A DNA stretch of 64,000 nucleotides from Macrotis lagotis (Eukaryota > Chordata > Mammalia > Peramelemorphia > Peramelidae). Within the stretch, counting starts at the first letter, position 1. Every line of letters begins with the position of its first letter. The notes beneath the pieces were generated by a model, which worked only from the letters and a program-made list of their open reading frames with translations, searched no databases and was not told where the DNA came from. The position numbers were made by a program, and so were the translations under genes. The DNA is taken from positions 288,397,078 to 288,461,077 of the forward strand of contig NC_133660.1 of assembly GCF_037893015.1 (NCBI RefSeq), in the 5' to 3' direction. Shown here piece after piece: positions 34,873-45,437 of the stretch.

Positions 34873-35430
34873 TAGGTGGTGTGGTTAGAGCACTTACCTT
34901 GGACTCAGCAGGACTGAATTTTGAATTTGACCACACTTACATACTATGTAACCTTTGGCAAAACAGTCCAGGGACATTTCCAGTCATCCTCATTCATATC
35001 TGAGCACTGGAACAGATGGTTCTGGAGGAGAAAGTGAGTTTGGTGAATTAGCACAGTACCCTCTCACTGAATTCCAATTCATGAGCTTGTCATGGTCTCA
35101 CCTCTATGACATCATAGGTTTTGAGAATGAAGGACTACTATTATTCATTCTCGTGCTTTTTCTTCTTTCTTCATAGTTGTAATTTCTCTTCTACAACACG
35201 ATTCATGTGGAAATATATTGAACACAAGTGAACATGTTCTATTTTTACCAGACTGTTCACTGTCATGGGGAAAGTGAGAGAAGGGACGGTAGAGGAAAAA
35301 CCAAGCAGTTATATTTTGCAAAGTGATCAGTGTTAAAAAAAAAAAAAAAACAACAACTACTTTTGCAGGCAATTGGAAAAGTAAAATAAACTTTGAATTA
35401 AAAATAAAAGCAAAACTAAATAAAATGGTG
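34873..35430 (+). repeat. MAR1-type SINE plus LINE 3' end ahead of copy B
   Basis: 34873-35148 is a nearly full MAR1 SINE; 35190-35430 is an L1 3' end. It is the counterpart of 14-475 ahead of copy A and is more complete, so it shows what the first bases of the window derive from. Confidence 0.65.
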
Positions 35431-36622
35431 TTGGCAACTTTTGAAGTACTATTGAGATACATTTATTCTTTATTGTGATGTTGGGAGAAACTGGAGAAGA
35501 GCTTAAGTGACAAGGGGTCATCCCCATTGGAAAATTGATGAGAACACAGAGACCTGAGAACCCCAGGATAGACTAACTTATCAGAGTTGTGATCACAAAT
35601 TATTAAGGAAAAGGCCACAGTGTCGAGTCCACTGATTTATTATAGTGAGCCAAGTGTTAATGTCACTATATTCACTGATATCATTTCTGTATCTGAAGCA
35701 TGTTTAAAGATGATAAATTATTTAACTCCATGTTAACTTTGACAATGAAGAGTGTGAATGCACTCCAACTGAATTTGTACAGTTATAGTATAACATGCTG
35801 TTATTTGAAGTTTCCCTCAAAAGTACGACTGCCTTTTGAACCATAAGATTTATCCTAATGAGGTTACAGGTAGATTGTGAAAAATGTGATGTAGCAAGCT
35901 AAATACTTTACTGAGAATTCCCTTTGGATCATTATCATTATGATTATGATTATCATTCATTCAGTTATAAATGGTTTAATGTGCACATCTAATCACCAAA
36001 CTTAATATCATTAAGACCAGAAAAAATTCTTTTCATTATGCATACTTGTAGGGCTAGGTCTTGACCCCTTAACCACTTCACAGATTTAGTATAGGGAGAA
36101 TGTAAGTAGTAGTATAGTACAAGGTCAAGATCAGTGAAACCTACTTAAAGGGAGATCAGAGGGTCTTATGGATAATTGAGAGTTCAGGTATGAACCCTCC
36201 AGAAATTGAAGGTAGGGAAGGTGTTTAACAGTCATATTTTTTTTTAATCTCTGTTTTTGAAGTTCTGAAGAAGGGAGGTGCAGACTTGATGAACAGGAAA
36301 GTCCCTCACTCAAAATATTTTTCACTTACACACAAGAGACATGAAGATGTAGGCCCTCTCTTTCTCCATCTACAGGGAACAACAAGAATTAATAACCAAA
36401 GGGCCAAAGTTTGCCATAAGTAATCCCCGTTCTTTTTAGATTTTGCCTTTGTACTTAACAGGGGTCTGTTGTATTGCTTCACTTTCTATTTCCCACAAGA
36501 GGGACTGTCTGAAACTTGAGCATCCTTTATGAAAGAAAATTCCTTAGCAAAGATGGACAATGAGTCCCAATCACCTTACACTATCTTATTCTTTGGCTTA
36601 TTAGAAATTTAGGATCTTGGAT

Positions 36623-36867
36623 ATGGGCCTGGATAACCTAAGGGTCTCGCTCGCAAGATTATGTGTGATCCTACTTTTGCCTCCAGTACATTTTGAGTAT
36701 CAGATGGGGAAAAGTCTACGTCCAATAGAAAGAGCTTACAATCCAACATATAGAAAAGAAGGAGACCTAATCTTAGTAGGCTTCTTCTCCTTGCTGAAGA
36801 AGACAGAGGATAAAGTGCAAAAGGAAGACTTCAAATACTTTCCTATGATGATATATCCAAATATAGA
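36623..36867 (+). pseudogene. Copy B exon 1
   Basis: It is open, 245 nt, phase 2 at its end, with an intact donor 'GA|gtaagc'. The aligned ATG is at 36623; an upstream TTG gives a longer frame but has no counterpart in A. The donor could in principle splice to copy C exon 2, which has the same phase. Confidence 0.75.
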
Positions 36868-37674
36868 GTAAGCAATTTTTTTTCTTTTTCTGGTTAATGA
36901 AATAGTCATCCATATTTCTGAGTGGTTGGCCTGCCAGTTCAGTTGCATTTTACGTAGACTTGCAGTATAGACTGAGTTCAGAATCAATTACTGTATCCAA
37001 ATAAGGGAGGACTTATTTCTTATTGTATGCATACCTGATGAAAAAGTTCTCTAGTTCACTTATGAATGCTCTCCTCTGAGGAGCTCTGCATAAGGGGAGC
37101 TTCTGTGACTTTATAGCACAAATTGGGGAAATAAACTAAAGTTACCTATCATAGATATCATAAAAGAAAATGAATTCAGAATCTTCCACTTAGTCCAGAA
37201 TTTCACCCAATCTTTGTAAAGGGAGTAGTAATCACTTTGTCTGATTGGTTGATTGAGTTTAGGAGTACATTGTTAAGCCACACCATATTTAAGAACTATA
37301 ATTGGGAACATGATATTTAACTATAACTAAAATATCAGATAATCTAAAGTTTACAATGACCAAGATTGACACATAAATCGGGCCACTGAAAGATTTTAAA
37401 TTGTATGGAATTTTCAACCATTTTATGTCTAGGTAATATTAAATCTAGGGCAATTTTCATGAATTTAAAAAGCAGAAGACTGTGCAGGCCATGAGCTAGA
37501 GATTACCAAATGACAAATGAATGGTGTCATGAATTCTTTTAATTCATATCATTGTAATACTGCCTACGTTAGAAATAATCATTTATCCAAATAATCCCTC
37601 ATCTGATTAATGAGAGTCCTAGTCATATTCCAATGCCTAAAATGGGATAATAAAATTTTATATATGTATGTAGT

Positions 37675-38464
37675 GTTTTTTTTTGAAGACTAACAAAAAG
37701 CACTTTATTTGGAAGGCAAACAGGTTATTACAATGATGATGGCAGAGATCATGATGTTAAACGCTCATTACAAAATGCTTCAGAGGGATAGCAGAGAATC
37801 TTCCCTTTATTTCGCACCCTGAATTTCAAAATAAAATAATGTCCGCATACCATCTGAAATATAAAAATCTGTTTGTCCTCAAGCTGATGTCATTTCTATT
37901 CAAGGGAGCCATGAAGTGAAAGATTCAGCCAACAAAGTTCATGACCACAGGCTGTAGGATGGCGCTGGCCAAGAGGAAGTCAGCAAAAGCTCGTTCTGGA
38001 GCGATGCCCTGGAAATCTCCCTTGTTCTGTGGGTTGATCCGTACCCTCGGGCACGCCGCCAGGACGAAGCTCCCCACCCAGGAGATGAAGCGGGAGAGGA
38101 CGGACCTGAAGGGAAGGTGCCCACGAGGGGGCAGTAGCCGCACTGCAGCGCTGCTCGGCAGGAGGTAGAGCAGGTAGGTGTGCAGGAGCTTCAGGCGCTG
38201 CGGCGCGGCGCTCACGTGGTCCTGCAGGAGGCGCGAGATCACCGACGCCACGGAGGCCCGCGTGGCTGTGCCTTCCTGCCCGCGGCCGGACCCCGCCACC
38301 CTGGGAGCCGCGCTGCGCCCACGCATGCGCACTAACGAGAACCGAGGCCGCCGTGCCGACGCTCGCGAGTCTTGGAGTCTGCGCAGTAGCCCCGAGGAGC
38401 TCCCCGCCCGCCCCGCCACGGCATTCCCGCCCGGCGCAGGCGCGGTAGAGTTCCCCGTCTACCC
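37675..38464 (-). pseudogene. DAD1: DAD1 processed retrocopy (OST subunit)
   Basis: DAD1 is a subunit of the ER oligosaccharyltransferase. The minus strand carries an intronless copy: 5' leader, coding region 38263-37928 and 3' UTR. The 3' UTR has AATAAA (37704-37709, reversed) and a short A tail. Recognisable blocks are [55 protein letters not shown] and [10 protein letters not shown]. Twelve-base target repeats 'tatgtatgtagt' flank it (37663-37674 and 38465-38476). The normal ATG is ACG (38263-38261). A net 2-nt and a 1-nt deletion shift about 19 codons around the first membrane segment, then restore frame. An ATG at 38326 in the former leader opens a 133-codon frame to the native stop. Expression is unknown. 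Confidence 0.92.
38040..38464. other. CpG-rich patch from the retrocopied DAD1 5' end
   Basis: Many CpG pairs (for example 'cgcggccgga', 'ctcgcgagtc') are retained in an otherwise CpG-poor region. This is the former leader and 5' coding part of DAD1. Retained CpG suggests recent insertion, lack of germline methylation, or both. Confidence 0.65.
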
Positions 38465-38722
38465 TATGTATGTAGTTTCAATAAGATCTTTGAAGAGGTT
38501 TACTGTTTCATTTTGCAGTTGGAGACGGTGATGCTCCTGGTGGTGAAATGATTTGCCGAGCCAACACTGTTGGGGAATGTTTGGGGTAACTTTTTAACCA
38601 GGAGTTCCTGACTCCGTATTAAATTTAATGTACTACACATTGTTGTGTCCATGCATAAAGAATATTGCCTGTTCCATTGTTCTTTGTATTTTTTGTTTTG
38701 TTACAGTTTCCTCTCATTTGGC

Positions 38723-39014
38723 GTCTCTTTCCCAACATTATCAACCTTTCCTGGCTTTCCTATTTGCTGTGAATGAGATCCACATGGACCCTCACTTGCT
38801 GAGCAACACACCCTTGGGGTGCCAGGTGGTCCCCAACCTCCACAGCCAGCACCGAGCTGTGGAAAGCTCCACAATACGGATGTCAGGGCAAGATTCAGTC
38901 ATCCTTAACGGTCACTGTGGCGAGCAGGCCGATGCAGGGGCTGGCCTTGGAGGCAAGGCCGCTAGGCTGGCCACGTCCATGGCCACCATTCGAAAACTTT
39001 ATAAAATTCCACAG
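38723..39014 (+). pseudogene. Copy B exon 2, acceptor lost, GC-shifted
   Basis: The frame is open over 292 nt (FLFAVNEIHMDPHLLSN, then ..LYKIPQ) with a good 'AG|gtaagt' donor. The required AG before base 38723 is GC. Many codons differ from copies A, C and D by A/T-to-G/C changes, for example 'cccttggggtgccaggt' where A and D have 'actttgggataccaggt'. Confidence 0.85.
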
Positions 39015-39299
39015 GTAAGTGAGCCCAAAACTGTCACCCGTATTCTTCCAAAATATTTAACAACAAAACATCTTTATTATCTATTCTGGCTCAGAGTTAG
39101 CGACTTGGTTTTCCTTTATCCAGCAATTCCAGGCACAGATTTCATAAAAGGGAATCCAAAAAGGGGAAAACAATCGATTCCCTCAGGGAGCTTCTGTCCT
39201 CTATTGCAATATTGTTGAGCCAAATTATAATCTTTCCAAACAGACTTCTAATTCTTCTTTATACGTGTATAGTAGTTTGATGACTTGGTTTTATTTAAT

Positions 39300-40130
39300 A
39301 ATTATTTATTCAATATTTTATTTTTCCTGTGATTCATGTCAACAGCTTTTTTACTATTCATTTCCAAATCTTTGGGTTCCAAATTCTTTCCCTTCTGCCC
39401 ACCCCAAGTCCCCTCATTGAGAAAGCAAACCATTTTGGTAATAAGGGTGTAGTCATGCAAAGCAATTCAAGAATAGTCATGTTATGACAGAAAACATCCA
39501 TATTTTGGGGGCTATCACTGAGCAAATTGCAGTTTATTGATGTGATGGAACAGTACTGTTCTAAAAAAAATCATGTGGAACAGAGTAGCCTAGAAATACC
39601 TGCATGAACTGATGCTGAGTGAAGTGAGCAGAACCAGAAGAAGAAAGTTCAGCCGAACAGTAATACTGGATGATGACCAACCATGTTCTTGCTCGTTTCA
39701 GAATTATAATAAAAAAAAGAAAATTCTACAAGACTTGTGATGGAAAACACCATGTATATTTACATTAGAATTTATGCAGTTTACAAGGAGTTCAAAATTT
39801 AGCGTTTTCAACTTTTAAAAGTTGTATTATGTTTTTTCCTCTCTATGTTTTCTCCATTTTGATTTGATTATTCTCTCACAATATAACTAATATGGATCAA
39901 TGTCTAGCATCATTATACATACATGAAGTACATTGAATTGCTTTTGCTACTGAAACAGGAGAGGGAAGGAAAAGTGGGAGAAAGATATAAAACTTCAAAT
40001 CTTTCAAAAATGTTTCTTGAAAACTACCATTCCTTGTAGATTTAAAAATAAGGAAATAATATATTAAAGTTAAATAAAGAAAATATATATTCCCATATAA
40101 TAAAATTAAAGAAAAATAAAATATAAAAAA
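39300..40130. repeat. L1 3'-end fragments after copy B exon 2
   Basis: Counterpart of 3720-4500, in the same order: antisense fragment, then sense 3' end ('gagtgaagtgagcagaacca'), then A-rich tail. Confidence 0.5.
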
Positions 40131-41592
40131 ATATGCTTCAATGGGTATTCAGATACCAGTAGCTATTTAGTCCAGGGAAAATGTACTTCATAAAATCTTC
40201 TTCAGACTTTGCTACAGTTCAAGTCCCTTCGGTCATCTTTAGTATAGAATTCTAGGTCCACTTCTTTGTGTTAGTTATTTCATATTGACTGGACTAAATG
40301 GGAGTTATTTCAGTTATACTTGAATTTCGATATAAATGGGGCCTATGGAGGTGTTAGGGAATTGGGGTTGCAAATTGTCTGACAAAAACAGGAGAGTTAG
40401 ATTAGTGTGCTGGGGTCCACTCTACCCTGGGGATCCACAAGTTTTAAAGATCTTTCAAGGTGATATTAGTTAAAATGATGTGTTTGCTGCTCTCCTACCA
40501 TATGCATTTGTTTGTGAATGATGAGAAACATTCTTTCCTGTCCTGGAATTGTAAGAATTGTCCCTCCTACCTTGCCCTAGTAAACTCTGGTGAGTTGCTT
40601 CTTTTGTTCCTTGAGATGATGATCCAGAGTTGTGATCCAGATCCATTTATCAGCAAAGCAACAAGGTCGGGCCTTAAAGATAGTAAAGAGACCCTTGTAA
40701 TCTCTTTCTTACCTATGGGCTGAAAGCTTGGGAAGATGCTATTGTTCCCTGGCATGGGACACACCTTTCCTGATGACCTTCTCAACTGTCTTGCCATCCA
40801 TGGGCTGCAAGCTCTGGAAACCTCCACTATTGTCTCCCAGGAAATGAATTCCAAGGGCTGCTCCTGGATTACTGGGAGCCAGTCTGAACTGATTTGTCTT
40901 GTACAGCACTAAAGTCTTCTCTTGCTCTTATCAGATTTTAGTTGTCAAATTGATCTCCAATCAAACTGCAGAGTTCTCTTTCTGTTTGAAGTTGGAAATT
41001 TTGAAGAGAAGTCTTTTAGAATTATCTCTCTTTTATTACTATATTGCTGAAAAGAGATAAATCTATGCTAGCTGATCATCATAAAATATTGGTGTTAAGG
41101 TTGCTACAAGGCAGTTCAGCTTCCAACTGTCTGATAACAGCACAGGTCCTGCAGTTATCCAGCAAGCAGGCAGGAAGGGTCCTAATCCCAAACAAAGTCT
41201 GAACCCTGGGAACACTAGGGCAAAAGACATGATCCAATTGGAAACAAACCATTGTATAATTAGAACCTGGACATAAAAGAGACATAAAAATCTGCAAAGG
41301 CAAGATCTTGACTGCATAGCGTATAGCTTGACCAAGGACAAGTCAGGGGTAAGAACCCAGGCCCAGAATAAAAAGACTGGGTCTAGACTCCCTCTACCCC
41401 AGATTTAGAGCTCAGACAATCAAAGGAAGGAAAAACTTAAAAGGATGTTTACTATAGAAAGTGACTATGCCATCTCAGAAAAAGAAAACAGTGAACAATA
41501 ACCCACAGGGCTAGTCTCAAAAGAGCCTATGAATTGGACTCAAATCCAAAAGATCCCTGAAGAGCTTAAAAAAGAATGTAAAACAAAATAAG

Positions 41593-41741
41593 AGGGGCAG
41601 CTAGGTGAGGAATTGGATAGAGCACTGGCCCTGGAGTCAGGAGGACCTGAGTTCAAATCTAGTTCACATACTTAAAAGTTATCTAGCCATATGATCTTGG
41701 GCAAGTTGCTTAACCCCACTGCCTTGCAAAAAAAAAAAAAA
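41593..41741 (+). repeat. tRNA-derived SINE inside the L1 fragment (shared B/D)
   Basis: Starts 'aggggcagctaggtgaggaa' and ends in an A run. The copy D orthologue is at 62855-62996 with a shorter tail. Confidence 0.8.
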
Positions 41742-41842
41742 GAGAGGAAAAAGAAAAATGGAGAAAAGAAATGAGAGTCATGTAGAAAAATTATGAAAAA
41801 TTGACCAAAGAAATCAACTCCTTTAAAAGTAAAAATAACTCA

Positions 41843-41997
41843 GTGTGGCTAGGTTGCACAATGGACAGAGCACCATCCCTGGATTCAGGAGTACCTGAGT
41901 CCAAATCCAGCTTCAGTCACTTAATACTTACGTTGCTGTGTGGCTTTGGGCAAGCCATTTAACCCCACTTACCTTGCAAAATCCTTAAAATAAAAGA
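41843..41997 (+). repeat. Hybrid SINE made by recombination of two SINEs
   Basis: Its head ('gtgtggctaggttgcacaat') matches the D-side SINE at 63099. Its body and tail ('attcaggag', 'cttaatacttac', 'aaaataaaagaatcttgta') match the D-side SINE at 63673. The roughly 570 bases between those two D-side SINEs are absent here. Confidence 0.8.
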
Positions 41998-41999
41998 AT

Positions 42000-42480
42000 C
42001 TTGTATTCCCACATAAGAAGACAACATATACAAGGTAGTGGTCATCAGGGTAGAGTATTTTTATTTTTATTTGAGAAGGCAGAGGTATAGTTGATGAAAT
42101 CATAGTGCACCTGAGTGACATCATTTTTTGAGAATGGTAGTTGATTTGCTTACCACTATCAAAAAAGGCCAAGTAAGGAGTTAGTTGACGGTGTTCTGTA
42201 GCAGCATGATAAAAATGACATGGGTGATCTAGGAAGGGTGCAGGAGGCATCTATGAGTCATGAAGAGTGTAGAGCCCTGAAGCTTTGGATGGATGTTGGG
42301 GGAGCCAGCTAACATGCTGCATGGGTTGATCTCCAGGTCTGCAGGTACTGCTACACAGTACTCCATGTTGCAACTAGCAAGCTTAACTTTGGGGAACAAA
42401 TGTTTGCGTAACCAGGTATTACTGATTAGATAATTGCAAAGAATTTCTTTTTCCAGGGATCTGTGTGACACGTCCCTCTT
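42000..42480 (-). other. Unidentified minus-strand open stretches, shared with copy D
   Basis: Two overlapping minus-strand frames, 42471-42229 and 42250-41969, look like a once-continuous protein-like sequence (blocks KHLFPKVKLASCNMEYC, LEINPCSMLAGSPNIHPK, DHPCHFYHAATEHRQLTPY). The D side has the same 'DHYLxYxxFLCGNTR' block at 63955-63761. I do not recognise the family. It may be a decayed retrocopy or a repeat-borne frame. Confidence 0.3.
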
Positions 42481-42537
42481 AGAAATCCTAAAATAGCAAC
42501 TGAAGTGTTGCAGCTGATTTTTTTTCTTGGTTTCAGT

Positions 42538-43068
42538 TGTGCCCTGTGAGGAATTGCAACTTAGACTCGGGAATGCAGGTTTTGGAAAGAAAATAGAAAT
42601 TTATTAAAGAAAGTGACAGCATATCAGGAAAAGGATAAAAATTTAGAAAGAGTTTTAAGAGAAGACCACATGGATTGCTTATCAAATTTCGGCCAGGCCA
42701 GCTGGCCAGGGTTCCACAGGAGATTAGAAGATTCGAAGAGGCCACCTCCCACCTTCTCTCCCAGAGTCCATGGGAGGGGGTGGTGACCTGGGCATGATCC
42801 AAGTCCCTCTTTGGAGATTTTGCACCTTGGGGAGGACTCTCTTTTTGGGTGGTCTTCTATGAACTGTGCTCCCTGGCTGCCCCACCAAAAGAGAATGGAA
42901 CCCAAATCAGGTTGAAGGTCAGGCCCTCTGGTTTAGCCTAAATTAAATGATAAAAGAAGATTCCCTTTACACTGGGAGCAAAAGATTTACAAAGTTTGTC
43001 TCCAACTGATCTCATTATTCCCAGGCCTAGTATTTTCTACATCAAAAGCAAACTCTTGTTTTCCTACA
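42538..43068 (-). mobile_element. Solo LTR of an endogenous retrovirus
   Basis: An element of about 530 bp with TG..CA ends, read on the minus strand. It has a poly(A) signal AATAAA near its R region (reversed at about 42600) and a typical terminal segment. No internal region lies next to it. Target repeats are not clear at the edges. The family is uncertain, perhaps class I. It is a fossil. Confidence 0.6.
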
Positions 43069-43990
43069 GTTCTCCCTCCCTTGTCAGCAGTGACCAGGCA
43101 CATTTTATGAGGCAAATAAAGCCCTCAGATCCCTTTAGGGACACAAAGGGCAGAATATCAGTTTAATCATACTCATGGAAAGTAAAATGTGGAGCTTGTG
43201 CTAAGTGATATGAAGGATTGTCCAAATTGGTTTTGAATGGTGTGAACCCAAGTCACCCCCAAATTGAAAATTATGAAGCCAATCATGATGGGAACTACCT
43301 AGAAGAACGTATAGAAATTGAGAGCCATTGCTCAGGGCTGAGTCACCTTTCTGTAATTTCTAACCTATTCACTTTATTCCCAATGCTAACCTGCACTATT
43401 CAGAGAGAGAGAGACAGAATTTTTCCCCCCAGATCAACCTGATACTTGTGATTTTGTTCCCACTACCTTCTTTTCCCCATGGCAGACTCCCAGCACAATC
43501 CTGGCTCCTCCCTGTAGTATTTCTTTCTGCCCTTTCTCCTTCAGTTTTCCCTGTCACCTACAAACATACCCAGATATAATGAGGAGCACATCTATTAAAC
43601 CAGGCAAAGTTTCAAAATGTTCCAAGTGATTAGACCTGCAACACTGAAAACTAATATATTAAAGTAAAGGGAAATGGAAAGGGGGCATTTTCTGACTCAA
43701 CAATACTGCTTTTCAAAATCATCCTCCCAGGTCTTCTTGCTTCCAATGGGTCCTCTTTCTAATTCACTCTCAAAATATTTCATAAATCACAGAACTGACC
43801 TTACAGTCCCTATGCCTCCAGGGAAAATGCAAATTACATTTGAAGTCCCTGATGATTAGCTGCAACCTACCTTTCCAGCAACAGCATACAGCATTCTACC
43901 TTCACTTATTCTACAACCTCGACAAATAGACCCTTTTTTTTGTATTTGAAAATTAGTCTCCTAGTCGAGAAAGCCCTCTCTCCTGTCCTT
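43069..43990 (+). other. Unassigned stretch between copies B and C
   Basis: Not homologous to A or B flanks. Small open frames have no recognisable product. Confidence 0.4.
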
Positions 43991-44232
43991 TGCCTCTTTG
44001 AATCTCTAATTTCCTTCAAATCACAGTTTAGCCATCAGCTTCTACAAGAAGTCATTTTTGATGACCTGAGATGCTCTGTACTCACTTATAAACGTTTCCT
44101 TATACAATATGTATGAACATGTAATCTCTGCCCTGTAGGGCAGGAGCTGATTTGTCTTCTTCATATAGCCCAGCCTATAGCACAGAACTAGGCTCCTAGA
44201 CTACACTTAATTAGTGCTTCTAGAATGAACAA
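43990..44232 (+). repeat. L2-like LINE 3' end
   Basis: The phrases 'tgtagggcaggagctgattt', 'cctatagcacagaactaggc' and 'ttagtgcttctagaatgaa' follow the L2 3' end. It is ancient and eroded. The sequence from here to about 44470 has no V2R homology. Confidence 0.5.
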
Positions 44233-45145
44233 ATAGGGTAAAAGACCAGCTCTCATTTTCACTCTACCTAATCCACATCCTTTGTCATTCTCTGAGGCTT
44301 TCACAGAATCAGCCTCTGCAAACCTTTCCCTCTTCTTGACTTCTCCATTACTATTGTTCACACTGCTATTGTCCCAGTTAGTCATGCTTCCAGCTCTGTC
44401 ATTCCCAAGTCACTACTCTCATTCACTCCACTTAACCAACCAGTGGTGAAATATGACCATTTCTGTCTCTTATTTATCCTTTTTTCATATTGGTTGACTG
44501 ACTTTAGCAGCACATTTTCAAACTACGTAATTTTTGCCTTCTATGATTATAAGAATAACATTGAACTATGTCTAATTTATCAGTTAATCTAAAATTACAA
44601 TGTCCAAGAGAGTCACATAAATCAGATGAATGAAAGGTACTTAAATAGCCTGAAGTTTGCAATCATTTTATGTCTAGGAAATATTAATTCTAAGGCAGTT
44701 TCCAATAAATGAAAAAATCAGAAAATTATGAGCAGTCCATGAGTTAGTGATTATAATCTCATGAATTGCTTTAATGCATATCATTGTAATGCTGCCTATT
44801 TTAGAGATAATCATTTACTCAATTAATCCCACATCTGATTAATGAGAATCCTGTAATCTAATGACTAAAATTTTTTAAATAGCTGAGTTCTTTTATTAAT
44901 GTCTTAGAAGATGTTTAGTGTTTCATTTTAGAGATAGGGACAGTATTGGTCATGGTTGCTCATAGTTGTTCATAAAATGATTTGCTGAGGCAACATTGCT
45001 GGGGGATGTTTGAGGCAGTATTAAAGAAAGGGGTTCCTGATCCCATATTCAAATTTAATGTATTATGACACATTGTTTTGTCCATGAACATAGCATATTG
45101 CCTATTTAATTGGGTTTTTTTTGTTACATTTTCCTCTCACTTCAG

Positions 45146-45437
45146 GTTACTTTTTGAAAATTACCAACCTTTCTTTGCTTTCCAATTTGCTGTGAATGAG
45201 ATCAACAAGAACCCTCATTTGCTGAGCAACATCACTTTGGGATACCAGGTGGTCAGCAACTTCCAAAAGAACCAACTAGATGTGGAAAGCTCCATAATAT
45301 GGATGGCAGGGGAAGGTCTAATCATCCTTAACTATGATTGTAGTGAGCAGTCCAATTCAGTGGCTGTGATTGGAGGCATGACATCTACGCAGTCCATATC
45401 CTTGGCCACCATTCTAAATCTTTATAAAATTCCACAG
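45146..45437 (+). pseudogene. Copy C exon 2
   Basis: An open, 292-nt frame with an intact 'ctcacttcag' acceptor and 'AG|gtaagg' donor. It differs from copy A exon 2 at only a few residues (KNQLDVE for NNQLAVE, GEGLIIL for GKGPIIL). Confidence 0.85.

Larger units (their letters stand above)
36623..39014 (+). pseudogene. Copy B: two-exon V2R remnant
   Basis: Only exon 1 (36623-36867) and exon 2 (38723-39014) are present. Both are open and have normal lengths (245 and 292 nt) and phases. Exon 1 encodes MGLDNLRVSLARLCVILLLP, a leader, then YRKEGDLILVGFFSL. The cysteine that copy A has in SPCEINRAY is replaced (SLRPIERAY). Exon 2 lacks its acceptor: the bases before it read 'catttggc' where copy D has 'cattttag'. 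A DAD1 retrocopy sits in intron 1. No exons 3-6 follow before copy C starts. It is non-functional as a receptor. Confidence 0.85.
41088..42010 (+). repeat. L1 5' leader and ORF1-type fragment with two SINEs (copy B side)
   Basis: About 41088-41590 and 41742-41842 resemble an L1 leader and ORF1 coiled-coil sequence ('caactcctttaaaagtaaaa'). SINEs sit at 41593-41741 and 41843-41997. The same L1 block with three SINEs is on the D side (62610-63846), so the block predates the B/D split. Confidence 0.55.

Noticed and set aside
37560-37640. AT-to-GC bias on the left flank of the DAD1 retrocopy
   Set aside because: All five B/D differences look GC-ward in B, but comparison with A and C shows most are changes in D, so this flank does not support a burst.
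38178-38531. Plus-strand open frame of 117 codons across the GC-rich patch
   Set aside because: It is the antisense of the DAD1 retrocopy leader and 5' coding part; openness reflects GC content.
42533-42905. Minus-strand open frames of about 90 codons
   Set aside because: They lie inside the solo LTR and are not genes.
42531-43073. 'cagtt' on both sides of the solo LTR as a target repeat
   Set aside because: The match overlaps the LTR ends themselves if TG..CA ends are used, so a true target repeat is not shown.
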